This document shows positions 1-14,853 of a stretch of 64,000 nucleotides of DNA, in pieces. The first letter of the stretch is position 1; every line of letters begins with the position of its first letter. The stretch covers positions 434,001 to 498,000 of the forward strand of contig JAACJP010000010.1 of NCBI GenBank assembly GCA_013368375.1, in the 5' to 3' direction. Under the pieces are notes generated by a model that saw only the letters and a list, made by a program, of their open reading frames with translations, ran no database searches and was not told where the DNA came from. Source of the stretch: Tricholomella constricta (taxonomy: Eukaryota > Basidiomycota > Agaricomycetes > Agaricales > Lyophyllaceae). The position numbers and the translations under genes were made by a program.

Positions 1-2518
<2,518 letters not shown>

Positions 2519-3105
2519 GACGCTCAGATGTAGAGAGAAGGTGTTTTGCGACTGGCCGTCATTGCACAGTTACAATATGGCCTTAAAAGCGTTCGGGCAC
2601 AAGCCGATGGATGCGAGAAATTTCCGCAGAGAAAAGAATGACACAGTTCTGCTCGAGTGTTTCCCCTTTCATACAATTAGCTGGGTAAAAAAAAGCAAGC
2701 AGGGATACGAAGATTTATCGCTGGCGAGGGAAACGGAGGCAACTCGGAAAGAGGAACATAGCTCGTGATCAGAAACTAGTGAGGGAGGTATCGTTGCTCC
2801 CCTTGACCGTTGCCTTGCTCGGAAAAACAAGGCGATAAAAATAGATATGCATACTGATCATGAACGGCGCCACGTCCAAATTTTCGTCCACATGTGCCGG
2901 CAGGCGTATTAATTAGGTCTAAATCATAGATCACAGCGAAATTGCGGGTGCCTTCATTTGTTTACCTTGTAACAATCGCGATACGTTTGAGCTCAACGGA
3001 CGAATGACGCGTTGAACTTACGGCTTGCGCTGTCTGTTGCTCTCCGGCTGAAGTGAGCTCGTCCATTATACGGTGGTAGTAACAACTGGCTGAAGCTAGA
3101 ATGTT
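2519..3105. other. intergenic, CDH upstream region
   Basis: This stretch lies between the CDH start and the stop of the SPF1 gene. It should hold the CDH promoter and the SPF1 3' UTR. I see no coding sequence with recognisable similarity and no repeat. Short open frames here lack splice structure and family motifs. Confidence 0.6.
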
Positions 3106-6100
3106 CTATTGAGCCTTTTTCTCCGCTGCGCTCACCTCGACAGCCGCTTCCGCGGCCGCCTTGTCTGCCAGCTCAATACGTCTCCGTGCTTCCCGCCGTT
3201 CGCGCCCACGTGTGACCATAGCTTTAGGTTCGAGGTCGGCAAAGAGGAACTTGCAGAGCTTCTCAATCACCCAGCATCCTATAAAGTCAACGATCATTGT
3301 CGTTGTCAGCCTGACCTTGAACTGGTGCATAGTGGGCTAGTTAGAAACCTCAAAAATGAAAAGGGAACGTAAGGCGTACAGAGTCTTGCATCTCCACAAT
3401 CTGGAGCCACCTGTTTAGCTCAGGCATAAAATCAGTTGCGCCGGAGAACGCAACAGCACTAGCCCCAACAAGACCCCACCACAAGGCAGGGTTCTCGCGG
3501 ATGCCTTCACGGAAAGGGCGACCCTATAATTAGAACATATCAATGGCTGTTTCGTACCCCATGGCACTTGTATGCCGGCCCCGAACGGAACGTACCTGGA
3601 AATTGATGGCAAAAGTGGACACCTGTTGCGATAAACCAAGGAGATATATCGCGGTATTAAGAAGGCTGGGTTCGAATTTCGCCTCGAGGTCGATGGGGCC
3701 TCGCCTGGATAAAAATATATCAGCCACTGTAGTCACGGGAAGACGGGACCGTACTCACGTTTCGTAGCTGTGTGTGAGGTTGGTAATGTACACCAAGGAT
3801 ACGATGTGCAGAGCAAACTGAAGGAGGACCGAAAGGAGTACGTAGAGGTTGAAGATGTTGCCCAAAGGGCGCTCCCTGGAAAGCTTCTCCACCGCCTGCA
3901 AGTGCCATGTAAACGGGAAGGTACAAGGGAGTTTCGGGTGTGACACATACCTTTGCCCGAGAAATGCAGAGGAAGCAGACAGACATGAGCATTCCAGTAA
4001 CAGTCACTTGATAGTCGCCAAATTTGATTCCATCGAGATACTGCACGCTCAGACTGTACGCGGTGATAAGGCAATTCAACGCAAGGATCTTATACATTTG
4101 GATTGTGGCCACAAGGGTACAACGGCCCTGGCGGATGATATGTGTTACTGCAGATTTATGGCACATTAGCACTGCAGGTGTGGGGAATGCGAGAAAGAAC
4201 ACACCAGCCGAAACATGAGCCAGTTTGGATGTAAAAGGCGCCGCACAGGAAGCATCACCAAGTTTAATTTTGGGAACCTCCTCCTCGCCCTCCATATCCG
4301 CCATTTTATCGGTGATAGCTGCCAAATTAAACTAAGAGTAGGGAAATGAGCCTCGGCTCATAACCGAGAATGAGAATAACACACCTTCTCCATAGGATTC
4401 CTCTGTCGCGCAGCCGAGTGCTCCGCCGCTACCTGCTGCTGAGCCTGGACGGCTTCAGGGAGGAGGTGTGCAATTGCAGGCGGCACAGGGGGCGGTGGTT
4501 GATTGAAGCGAGCGGAGACATTAAGTTGCGTTTCATACACCTTCTTGATGCGCTCGAGTTTCTGGCGTTCGGCAATCTTTTGTAGGTCTTCGGGAGTGCC
4601 ATCCAGCAGCGCAACACCGATGTGCGCCTGCTTCAGTGCACCGACGTCATTCGTGCCGTCACCTGCCATGAGCGTGGTGTAACCGAGTGTCTTGAGCGTG
4701 GTAAGAATGTATTCCTTCTGCGAAGGCGAGACACGCGCGTAGACCCAAGTGTTCTGGACGAGGTCATTCCAGCTTGCGCGCGACTCAAATTGTTTCATCG
4801 CGGCACCGGTGATGCAGACGTCGTATTGCTCAAAGAGAGAGGTATCAAGAGGCTCGGCGGGGTCCACAGGGATTATCTTGGTTTCGTCAACGGTGCGCCA
4901 GACTAGGTCTAAGAAGAATGTCTTAGGTTGGAAAAAGTGGATGCCTTGATAAAGGAGTTTTGAGCGTACCTGCGTCATGGGCTGGGTTTTCTCGGAGATC
5001 AAGTATGAGAGCGTCGCGGTCGACAATTTCGACATCGCGAGCAACGTGCACGGCCGTAAGAGGGTTATCACCAGTGATCATGACACACTACACAAGAAGA
5101 GTAAACATTTTATCACTTCATTGATGTTCTCAGGACTTACCCTGTGCGAAGAATCTGCGAGCATCTTGAGGGTTTCGACTGCGTCCGGTTTCAAGGGGCA
5201 ATGGAACACCAAGAATCCTGCGAAGACCAGGCTACTCTCAGCGGTCTCCCTGGGGAGCTTGTTGATTTTGTCAATGGGCAGCGCCTCCATTTCCTTCATA
5301 CCAAGCGCGAGCACACGGCTCCCCTTGCGCGTGAACCATTTGTAGGTGTCATCGTAGTGGTCCGGGATGCTTGCGAGCATGCCCTTGATTGTCTCGGGCG
5401 CGCCCTTGACCGCGACGAGAGTCTTGCCGCCGGGGAGCGTAGAGATGGTCGACATGCGCTTGAGGGCGGATGAGAATTGGAAGCGACGGCGAATGATCAG
5501 TTGGGTTGCGTGCGGGGCGGTGCGGTTCGCGGGGGAAATGAGTTCGCCTGTGATGAAAGGTTAGAGATTGTTGGCAGGGCTATACTTGGATGCGAGCAGA
5601 GAGCATACCCTTTCCAAGGTTCCATTCAAGACTTTCCAGTGTGATCTTCTCCATCGGGTCGCCAACGGTTGTACCGTCATCGAGTTTGACCAGAGCGTGT
5701 GCGGCTGCAAGACAGAGAGTAGTTTCACGGGAGGTTTCCTTGACATTGATCAGCGCTTTCTGATCCTTAAGGCTGATACAAGTGATAAGTTAACCTTCTA
5801 GGCAAAAATAACAATCTGACTCACTTCATCCCAACAATTCCTTCGAGAACGAGATCTTCCGCGGTGATCGTACCAGTCTTATCGAAGCAGCAAACGTCAA
5901 CTCGCCCAGCGAACGGGATGCGGAAAGGTTCCGTGCAGAAGATGGCTATGATTACAGGGTAAAGTTTATCACGATCACGGGAAACAATACGACATACCGA
6001 ATTTGGAGAGTGCGACAAGGGATGCGTTTACGGCGAGAGAAAGTTCCATAGGTAGTTCAGGTGGGACGACACTCGTTATGATGAGAACGCAGTCGAGGAG

Positions 6101-7710
6101 TAGTTTAGACTTTTTGAGGTCTCTTTCGATACCTGGTGTTGTGAAATGTCAGTGAAAATGGACGTCACAAGAAGTCGAAACAGACCTTTGACCCACACGT
6201 ACCAACTTGCGGCAATGGCGAAGATCAATAGGAAGCCGATGAACAAGAAGGACTCCAAGTTGTTGGCAGAAACACGCTCCGTCGAGAAGATCATCGTGCG
6301 AACAAGCTGTCCCTGTGAAGTACCAAAGCCAGTGCGGAGGACAACACCGAGGCAGCCACCATCGGGAGTCTTGACTGGAGAACGGAGTTCAACTATATGG
6401 ATTTCGTGAGTGATGTGCTATAAGATAATTGTGATGAGACATACTGGAAGTGCCAGCTTGGAGAATTTTGGTGCCACTAAATAAGACTGCGTTCTTGTGA
6501 TTACCATCGACGTCAAGGTTCTCGGAAGCGTCGAGGACTTGAATGGACTCCTTTAATAACGGAGTGGATTCGCCAGACAACATTGCCTCGTTAACGATAC
6601 ATGTGCCATGGACAAGGAGAATATCGGCAGGAACGGTAGTCTCGGTTTGTTGACGAACTTGAATACAGGTTTAGGTCAAAACAAACTCAACAGGCATGAT
6701 AACACACCGATTGAAACAAGATCTCCAGGTATTAGGGTATCGGTTTGAATTTTGACCCAGTTTCCTTCGCGGTAACAAAGAATCGGATAGGGAGCGACGG
6801 ACATTGTCCTGAACTCAGTCAATGTTCTTACTCGCTAGGAAATTGATGAGCAGAAGTGACCAACGACTGCGTGTGAAACACTCACCTGCCAGACTACAGT
6901 ACACTCAAAGACAACCAGCATGAAGAGCGTAAACAAGCTGTAATACCAGTATTCATCAAGGCACCACAGCGCAACACAGAAGATCTGGAAGACGAAGAAG
7001 GGTGCCGTGGCATGCTCGCCAAAAAGTTCCGTGAATGACGGGATGGGGATGTTGAACTCGTTGCCGCCATACAGGCCCAAGAGCGGTGGTATCTCTTTCG
7101 ATGTCAGGCCCTTCGGTGACAAAAATGTACTGAGCTGTGGGCGACCGGATGAGGGATAAGGGAGTCGCGCAAATGTGAGGGGTGAGGTGGACTCGATGGT
7201 ATAAGTATCACGCTGGTAGCTGAAGGTATACGTTTTGACGTCAGCCACGTCTTTCTTATCCAGAGGGACGATGTCGCCCTGACCACGGTGGAGGTGGGGC
7301 ACAATGCGAATGCAGTCAGCTTCTTGCGGGGAGTGCGCCTGTAGATATTTGCGTCGAGTAAGGACGCGTGGCAGGTCGTAGTTGCGTACCTTTCTCGTGG
7401 TAATCCATGCCCTTGCTCCAGCACTCCATTTCGTGATTAAAAAGCTCAGAGCATGTCCTGCCCCCAAGGATACACAGGCCAGAAAGGTCCATTCTTCGCT
7501 AACGAGCCATTGATCGTACTTGACGTAGTAGGCGTAGGCAAGGAGGGGGTAAAGCGACAAGAACGGGACAGTGTAGAGGTGATAGTACCAGGGAATAGAG
7601 ACATGTAAGCTGGCTTTTGCAATTTCAGGCGATCTGACAGAGACAGAAGCCCTGTTACAAGGTAAGTAAGAAGCCTGAACCTCGGAGTAAAGGCAAGAGA
7701 AGACTTACAT
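3106..7710 (-). CDS. SPF1: P5A-type ATPase of the endoplasmic reticulum (Spf1)
   Basis: P5A P-type ATPase of the ER membrane; the family extracts mistargeted or misoriented transmembrane helices. Motifs in order: N-terminal membrane region ([20 protein letters not shown]), PTFMEL-like segment ([20 protein letters not shown]), actuator motif [12 protein letters not shown] near 6570, phosphorylation site [10 protein letters not shown] near 5880 (Asp of DKTGT), nucleotide-binding [11 protein letters not shown] near 5400, hinge [14 protein letters not shown] near 4640, and C-terminal TM block ([16 protein letters not shown], then [20 protein letters not shown]). The tail after the last TM is Ala/Glu/Arg-rich. 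About 1,200 residues, full family length, with about fifteen short introns. The start codon is split: AT at 7710-7709, intron 7708-7652 (57 nt, GTAAGT...CAG), then G at 7651, giving [15 protein letters not shown]. No other in-frame ATG precedes the conserved N-terminus. RPL38 lies divergently upstream. Confidence 0.95.
7652..7708 (-). other. SPF1: intron splitting the SPF1 start codon (AT|G)
   Basis: The donor GTAAGT starts at 7708 and the acceptor AG ends at 7652. The exon before it ends in AT (7710-7709) and the next begins with G (7651), so ATG exists only in spliced RNA. The unspliced RNA also reads ATG here, but the next codon is TAA. The spliced frame runs directly into the conserved P5A N-terminus. 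This is inferred from sequence, without transcript data. Confidence 0.75.
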
Positions 7711-8109
7711 TATAGGATTAGATAGTTGACTCTAGATTGCAGTAGCGTGGCCTAAGGCCTGGAATTATGTGTAGAAGAGCTTTCCTATAAGCTGATGGTG
7801 AGAGGAAGAACGGGACGAGCGAGCGACGGCAATGTCGACGACACTGAGCTTCAAGTTCAGCGTTTTACCGTTGAGATTTCTCAGGACGTGGATTCCCCAC
7901 GTGACAAGCAAGGTTCGTGCCGAAATGCCGATCAATTAACTATATAATACTCTATCTTATAACCTAATTAATTGATTACTTACGTATACCGCACGTGAAG
8001 TGACACTCTCGGTAAAGGCCGAGAAATATACACGATAGTAAAATAAGGTTTCAGCCACACTCAGCAAGGCCCACCAAATTATCCCGCATCAGCCTCAAGA
8101 CTCTCGACG
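7711..8109. promoter_or_regulatory. shared upstream region of SPF1 and RPL38
   Basis: About 400 bp separate the two divergent start codons, so promoters and 5' UTRs of both genes must lie here. I see no clear TATA box. The SPF1-side leader contains no other ATG in the SPF1 direction, which supports the split-codon start model for that gene. Confidence 0.5.
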
Positions 8110-8535
8110 ATGGCGAGTTCACGTCCCGCTGCCTTCCCAACCGTTCTCTAGCCCTAACACTGCTATTCAACAGCCCAAGCAAATCCGCGACATCAAGGAA
8201 TTCATCAAAATCACGCAGAGGAAGGATGCTTCCCGTGCGTCCGCTTCGCGCTTTCGTCTCCGTTTATGAGATCTAACGGACCATTCAACGTGCAGAGGCG
8301 CGCATAAAGAAGATTGCTTCAAAAGTTCCCGGTGGAAAGACCCAGACCAAGTTCAAGGTCCGATGCTCGCGGTACCTCTACACACTATCCGTCGACGACC
8401 CAGAAAAGGCCGACAAGCTGCAGCAGAGCCTACCTCCAGGTGCGTTCTTATCCGAGAATAGCGCCTTCACTCTTAACACTGTGCTATCTAGGTCTGACTG
8501 TGATTGAGCTCGACAAGGTTCCCAAGAAGAAATAA
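8110..8535 (+). CDS. RPL38: 60S ribosomal protein eL38
   Basis: Small basic protein of the large ribosomal subunit. Four coding exons: ATG alone at 8110-8112, then 8174-8234, 8296-8439 and 8492-8535. The spliced product starts [20 protein letters not shown], continues with the family core [20 protein letters not shown] and QSLPPGLTVIEL, and ends in KVPKKK. It is about 83 residues, close to other fungal eL38 proteins. Intron 1 directly follows the ATG and has a GC donor (GCGAGT) with a normal CAG acceptor. No GT donor gives the right frame. Reading through this intron meets TAG after 13 further codons. It converges with the site-2 protease gene; the stops are 190 bp apart. Confidence 0.95.
8113..8173 (+). 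other. RPL38: GC-AG intron directly after the RPL38 ATG
   Basis: This 61-nt intron begins GCGAGT right after the start codon and ends ACAG before CCC (Pro2). A GT donor nearby (for example the GTTCAC in GCGAGTTCAC) would put Pro2 out of frame. A GC-AG intron is therefore the simplest reading. Confidence 0.7.
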
Positions 8536-8725
8536 ACTTGGTCGATCTCTTGGGTAGCGGATTCTTGTGCAGCGAGCTTGCACGTCGAGGAGATGTTGAG
8601 GGGTCATTATGCACACGTATGGTGGTCGGTAAAATTATGCATGCGTACAGCAGCTTCATGCCATACATTCATGATCAGGCAAACCTGGCTCCTCGGCTCA
8701 CTTCTTCCGACTTCCAGTTGATCAT

Positions 8726-10821
8726 CTACCAGTATACGTTGGTTACGCCCAGCAACGTGTATACCACAAGAAGTCCTATCGTAAACCGCGGTATAAGGCG
8801 TCCAAGCGTCCGTTTCCACCAAGCCCATCTCGATCGCCGGCGCCCTTGGGACGGCTCCACCAGCGCTTCCAAATCGTACACGTCTACAGTTTCATCCCCA
8901 CGATCACCAAGGGCCATTTGCAACATGGCATTGAGAAATTGTAAGCCGTCCAGGTGTGGCAGTGGCAAGAGGTTAAAGAAGTACAGCGACAGTGTCGCCA
9001 TCAAGAGGTATCTGAGGATGTCGGTCAATGGATCATATGTCCCCGATGCGGTGTGACCTACTGCCAGAAGATCTCGCCAGAATAAGGCAGGGAAACTGGG
9101 AGAAAAGAAGTTCTTGGTAGTAAAGTCCCAACCCGCACTGTAAGTATAGCTGAGAAGTGAAACTACTGATGTCAATGGCATGACTGTACCTTCTTCCCAA
9201 ACCTCCTCTCGAGGGCCACTCCATAGAATAACCTCGGATTTCGCGTCAACAAATGGACGGACCACTGTCAAGCGCAATAGTTTCTCAGTCTCGTCCGGTC
9301 GAACACAGATGGAAAGTCCTGGACAATCGGCTGTAAAGTTGCACCTCTCTACCTTGGAGGCCGACGTTAGTACAGGTACAGGGTTTAAGCATCCTCTAGT
9401 TGAGGGAGTATCCGTAGATACAAAACAGGATAGTCCCGGTGTTTTTTTAGTCAAACAGCATGTGTTGCCACCGTCTGCGCCCGGGATGTCAGCCATAAAC
9501 AGACGTCAGCGGGTAGGTTTCTTACCTAGCGGCCCTGCACACCACCCTAAATTCTGGTCTGTGCTTCCTTGGTTGAGGTACGAGGTCCAAGCATCATAGG
9601 ACACGTTCTGTGAACCTAGAACAGTGTCGTCGAGGGCGGTGATTAGGGTGCCTGAGGGGAGATATCCATGCAGAGGTGATTTCTGCGTTACATGTAAGAG
9701 ATTGGGTTCCTTGTGTGCATTAAGACGTATAGACTTACACTCTCAACCCCGACAACAATTCTCCCTAGGGTTGATAGATCCTGATATCCGACGGACCAGA
9801 AGACATCACCTAGTCGCGTGTACCCGAAGGAGACGAGCACACACCACAGGAGGATGTTATGGAACGGGCCTGCTGCGATGATCCGGGCCCGAGCGCGAGG
9901 CGCAAGGCTATCCAACGCGGCAGGTGAGAAGGAGACAAATGCCGAAGGGATCACAAATGTGAAGGATAACCCTGCAGATAGTATCGGCACCGATTCACTG
10001 CAATACGATGAATGTAAGATTTGGAAATCTGAAAGGCCGGAGAGATATGCGGGGCTTACATAGCAGCGGCTATAGCATGGCCGAGTTCGTGCACAATCTG
10101 GGCAAGGAAAACTGCAAGAAGTATTATAGGGAGGTCGGCTAATGGGACCGTCACTCCTGGTATCTGATATCCATTGATATTTTGGTCTGGGAAGAACGCA
10201 GAAAATATGACGCACGATGGGCTTGACCCAAGATTCGTCCGACGTCAGTATTTCGCGTCCGTCGAAGGCATCGAGGCTTCGCTTGAGGAGACTGCCAAAG
10301 CCTTCGGACGACACGGGATGTATGGGCGAGTTCGTTGCTGCCCAGACTTTACGTGTCAAAGACACGGTAGATATACCGCCAGTTATGGACAGGAAGCCCA
10401 GTGCGCATAGCATCCCAATTAACCCCATGACAAAACCAAGGTCGTAGAAGAATTTCAGGGCTTGGCTAAGGGGCGCATTGGAGGGACTTTGAAGTGACAT
10501 CGCAAGAAGATCGTGTCGAAGGTTCCAGATAGTGGTCTGGATCCGCAGGTGAAGCCCTTTGAGGGTAACTTGCGTTGCGGATTCCTTCCAGACATTGCGC
10601 CGGCCGTGTCGAGCGTTGGTGGTGAAGGGTAAGAGGGACTGCGCTTTAGAAGGCTTGAGTAGATGGTAGATTGCGTAGATTGCTGCCCAGATGAGTGTCA
10701 GGACCAGGAGGGGACTGGCCAACGACATGTAAACGACATGAAGCACCAGGTCGTAACGGTCCAAGCTCAATTTAGATGCGACCCGTACACATGTTCGTCG
10801 CACATGACCTTTCATTTTCAT
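8726..10821 (-). CDS. site-2 protease (intramembrane zinc metalloprotease)
   Basis: Membrane metalloprotease of the S2P/M50 family that cuts transmembrane substrates such as SREBP-type factors (sterol and hypoxia responses). An N-terminal TM and cytosolic segment (TLIWAAIYAIYHLLKPS, then VTLKGLHLRIQTT) precedes a second TM group near 10400. The zinc site VHELGHA (HExxH) lies near 10090. A luminal Cys-containing region follows near 9300-9500 (CNFTADCPGLSICV). The second metal-binding site LPLPHLDGLQF (LDG) lies near 8960, and a final TM ends the protein. Several short introns split it. The start at 10821 is the most upstream ATG joined to the conserved frame and is uncertain. Both catalytic motifs look intact. 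Confidence 0.88.
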
Positions 10822-11021
10822 ACGTCCTCATCGACAATCTCCGTCAACCAACGTCAACAGAGCTCAATCCAACTTCAAGAAATCAATCCCCTTCCTCGAG
10901 GTTGTATTCAATACGACATAAGTACTATAGTAGTCGAGAACGCAAGACTACAAAGTCTCGCCACCTATCTGCGCCAGGCAGACAGGGTTAAAACGTCAAT
11001 TCCCTACTGGCTAGTCAAACG

Positions 11022-11955
11022 TTACACCATGCTGTTGTTCCCGCGCACACCGTACGACTGATTATTGTGCGAGAACGCATAACCAGTGTTTAATGCAGCT
11101 TGAGGTGCCCCAAATGACGCATATGTGGGCACTGCAACAGGCGCGACGGTAACGCGGGGCTGTCTGATCGCATTGATCATCTGTCTCGTTTCCTTCATGG
11201 AAATCTCGTCGTCGAGTTGCTCGATGTAGTTATCGACGATAACGTAGGCATCTGACAAGGTAAGGAATGTCAGGCAACGTAGAAAAGGAAGCTAAAGAAC
11301 GCACAGATCATGAGCAACCAGATAAGAATGTATATCGCGACGGTGACGCCTTTGTACACGTTGACACCGTTCTTACAGACGGCTTGGGTGAGTGTGTCGC
11401 CTCCGCCGTTCAGGCATTCCTTGACTGCTTTCTGGGAGTTGTGGTGAAAGAGCGCCCAGAGCGAGTACGACCCCGAGGCGATACTCAAGAGTAGGGTGAT
11501 TAACAGGCCGACACTGTATGCGTGCACGGAATTCCTGCTCTTGACCAAGCAGCCGATGAAACTGATGTAATGACTGAGATAAGTTGCTGAGGGAAAGAAA
11601 TCGACGGGCATTACCCAAACAGCGATAGCAGAGTCAAAATCGTGAATAATGAGGCGTGTAGCCATATTCCGATGGTGTCAGGAACGGGTAGTGGATGTTT
11701 CCCTGAATGTGCTGTTAGACGCTTTTGAACAGAAGAAAATAGCAAGATGTGTGAACGAACAGAGCTGAGAGACCGCCAACCAGCCAACAATGCAGACCAA
11801 GGTACCACCTGCAACACCGAGGAGAGACAAAATCTGCGTACAGGATATTAGGGAGGCAATTCAATTATCAATGATAAATTTCAAGCTCGACTCACGAAGA
11901 CACCAAAGCGGACGGGAATGCAACAGCAGAATTTACGGGAACGAATGTAAACCAT
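11022..11955 (-). CDS. four-transmembrane membrane protein, fungal, function unknown
   Basis: Starts MVYIRSRKFCCCIPVRFGVF, with a Cys cluster that could be palmitoylated. Four hydrophobic segments follow: SLLGVAGGTLVCIVGWLAV, IGIWLHASLFTILTLLSLFG, YSVGLLITLLLSIASGSYSL and AIYILIWLLMICAFFSFLFY. A loop with two Cys (KECLNGG and QAVCKNG) lies between TM3 and TM4. The hydrophilic C-terminal tail has proline and glutamine. The topology resembles tetraspanin or MARVEL-like proteins, but I see no CCG tetraspanin motif and give no name. About five exons, with the second splice site pair least certain. It lies upstream of the site-2 protease on the same strand. Confidence 0.7.
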
Positions 11956-13246
11956 GTCTAGAGAATTGATGTCGGTTGACGAGGGCGAAAGATGAGGAAA
12001 GGGTAGGAAGGGGGTCGGGCGCAGCCACGATGGGGTGCCATCGTTTGAAGGGCGCTTTATATACGATCATTAGCGACGACTTGATCGTTTGATCGCTTTG
12101 ATGGGGGTGATGCGTTGCCACTTTACGTAACCGAAACTAGAGCCGCTGCCCGCACGCAGGAAGAGGCAATCTTTGACCTTGCTTTGCCCTTGGAGGGCGA
12201 AGGCTGCCTTGGGTAGACAATTACCTGAAGCGGCCTAGAGGTACACTGGGCGCACAAGTTTTGAAAGACTCGTGCCTTCTACAACCAGTGCGCACAGCGT
12301 TGGCCGAGGCTCGACGGGGCGGATGAAACACGAGATTGTCCACTGCCCTGGAAGGAAGAGAGTCTATCAGATATATCTATTAAAGACCGAGTTGTGCCAG
12401 CCAAGAGATGAGTGATGGGAGCTTGTGAGGCAGAGGTATATGTCGGGCAGAGATGGACAAGAGGACTTGAGCCAACATATATGAGCAAACATTCATTGAT
12501 CATCAAGCATTATAGGTGTGAAGGAAGTCCAAAGCTCCAGGAGGATTGTACACGGAGAATGATAAGAAGCGGCAACAAGCATCAGCTTCGATTTTCCTGA
12601 ACCCGATGTGGCGATTGACGCTGATTGACGGACTATATAGTATATTCATTCGATCTTAACTTGATTATTGGACCCACCGGTAAGTAAGTCATATCTCTCC
12701 GTGGTCCTTGATCATTCTGAGGAATAATCAAAGCAAGTGAGTGCAGAGAATACATTGCAGAAGAACCTGCGAGTGTGTTGTGTCTGCGAGGAAAAGACTT
12801 TCCGAGCAGTCTTGTGAAAAAAGAGAGGAAACCACGTCGCTGTCGCACGACGTTTCAGACCGCGGTGTGTCCCAGAAACACAGAATATATACTTTTTGTG
12901 TATGATGTTCCATATATGAAGCGGCGACACCTATAGTACATGAAAACCGAGAGGCAATGCCCGGCGTATACATACGCCACACAGACAGGAAGACCAGAAC
13001 AGGAGAGGACTCGAGAGTTATGCAGCCATGTAAGCTTGTTCAAAAACTCAGAAAGCACCAGGTGATACATTTTAGGTGTCGCCCAGCAACACCCATATAC
13101 TACGAACCTGCTTGGCCTAAGAGAATAGCGAATTCAAATTACAGGCTGCGCGGAGAGAGTGTAGTGCAGGACTGCAGTGGCTCTTGGTGGTCGTTCATAA
13201 TTAGGACCTTGTCACGATGTTGTGACACGTCTCCTCCTCTCATACA
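11956..13246. other. gene-free stretch of 1.3 kb
   Basis: This lies between the divergent four-TM gene and YKT6. Overlapping short open frames near 12630-13070 on the minus strand show no motif and no consistent splicing. No tRNA or repeat was recognised. It presumably holds promoters for both flanking genes. Confidence 0.5.
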
Positions 13247-14031
13247 ATGAAGATCTTTTCAATTTCTGTGATTTTGGCACCCCCTTCCGGCACCTCTGTG
13301 GTACTCAGCAATGCTAGCGACCTCTCTTCTTTCTCCTTTTACCAGAAAGGCTCTGTTGGCGAATTTATGTCGTTCTTTTCGAAAACGGTAGCAGAGCGAA
13401 CACCGCAAGGCCAGCGGCAGAGTGTTCAGGAGAACACCTATACTGCACATGTTTACAACCGTGGTGGAGCTGAGCAATTGGCCGGTGAGTATGAACGCTC
13501 ATTGGATCGACGATCTTCACTAAACGCATGGCTGTCGGTATGCCAGGTGTCATCATCACGGACCAGGAGTATCCCGTTCGGCCAGCATTCTCCTTATTGA
13601 CCAAACTACTTGATGAATTCACCGCCAAAGTCCCCCAATCTTCTTTCGACAATCCCGCTACTATCTCGTTCCCGGACATCAATAACTTCATCGAGAAGTA
13701 TCAGGATCCTAGACAGGCAGACACGATCATGAGAGTGCAACAGGAGCTGGATGAGACGAAGATCGTCCTTGTGCGTTAATATCATGTCCTTCAGCAATAT
13801 CTCGCCAACCTAATACACGCACAATCAGCACAAGACTATCGAATCGGTCCTGCAACGGGGAGAGAAGCTTGACAACTTGGTTGACAGATCGAATGCGCTA
13901 TCTGCACAGAGCAAGATGTTCTATAAGACAGCGAAGAAGGTGCGTTGACGTCAACTCATGATCGGGGATCGCCAATGCTCATTCCTCATAACTTGATAAT
14001 ACAGCAAAATTCTTGTTGCGTCGTCATGTGA
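13247..14031 (+). CDS. YKT6: R-SNARE Ykt6
   Basis: Lipid-anchored R-SNARE for ER-Golgi, vacuolar and autophagic membrane fusion. Four exons: 13247-13484, 13547-13770, 13829-13939 and 14005-14031. An N-terminal longin domain ([15 protein letters not shown] to about residue 130) is followed by the SNARE motif ([37 protein letters not shown]) with the central Arg of R-SNAREs. There is no TM segment; the protein ends NSCCVVM, a double-Cys prenylation/palmitoylation signal of the CCaaX type. About 199 residues, as expected for the family. The final 27-nt coding exon carries only QNSCCVVM and the stop. Confidence 0.95.
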
Positions 14032-14853
14032 AGCGGGGCACTCCGTAGATCTTGCCCATCCACCTGTGTTTCATCCTCCGAGTTTCATCACTATTGCGAT
14101 AGAACCACTACCGCAGCATCACGGTCTGCTCCAGACGTTCTCAACGTCTGCACATTCTGCCACATTCGATTCCATACCCCGGACTACTAATATATATCTT
14201 CTCGCACTTAAAGGCTTTGCTCCGGTTTAATCGAAGCGACACTCCATATCGTCAAGCCTCGCTTTAATCTTCGCCACTAGCTAGGGAGCCGTGACTTGTG
14301 TGTGCCTTAAGGTACTCTTTGTGGTTCTTGATCCCTGTCTGGACTTTGGCCTACGAAAATTCCGGAGCATTAGTTATAACATCCCCATACGTCTAAAGCT
14401 ACCACTGCTCTCCGCCTTCGCGCCGAGAGAATGCTTGGTCGGAACGTTCGATTGAGTCATAAGAAGATAACTAACCGGTGATTTGAATTCGCTGAGCATC
14501 GATTCCGTATGGGTTTTGCATCGCACGACGACAGCAATTACACGCTTTAGACAGAGATGATCAAAACGGTCTGACAACCGTCAAGAACCTGATACCCTAT
14601 TGTGGTGCCCAACAAGTATCTGCCGCGCATATGCGATGCGCCGAGTGACTTGTTTCAACAATTGGCGTCTATCAATGTATGGCAAGGAGCTTCACATCCT
14701 CCGACCCGATTTGATTATCAGGACGACATAAAGAACCCCGTGCCAAGGTGGTATAGCAGGCGAAGCACGCCGGTGAATAAAACGCGCCATCTCTGAAAGT
14801 TCACAGATCATCCCCTTCCTCTCTACTTCTACCTTCTGCCCTACCCGCCCACT
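14032..14853. other. intergenic, upstream of Ppo gene
   Basis: About 820 bp between YKT6 and the Ppo oxygenase. I see no coding potential with family similarity, no repeat and no RNA gene. The 14,800-14,850 part is pyrimidine-rich just before the ATG, as is common at fungal transcription starts. Confidence 0.5.

Noticed and set aside
12630..13070. Several overlapping minus-strand open frames between the four-TM gene and YKT6
   Set aside because: No recognised motif, atypical residue composition, no matching splice sites; overlapping frames in all phases suggest chance.
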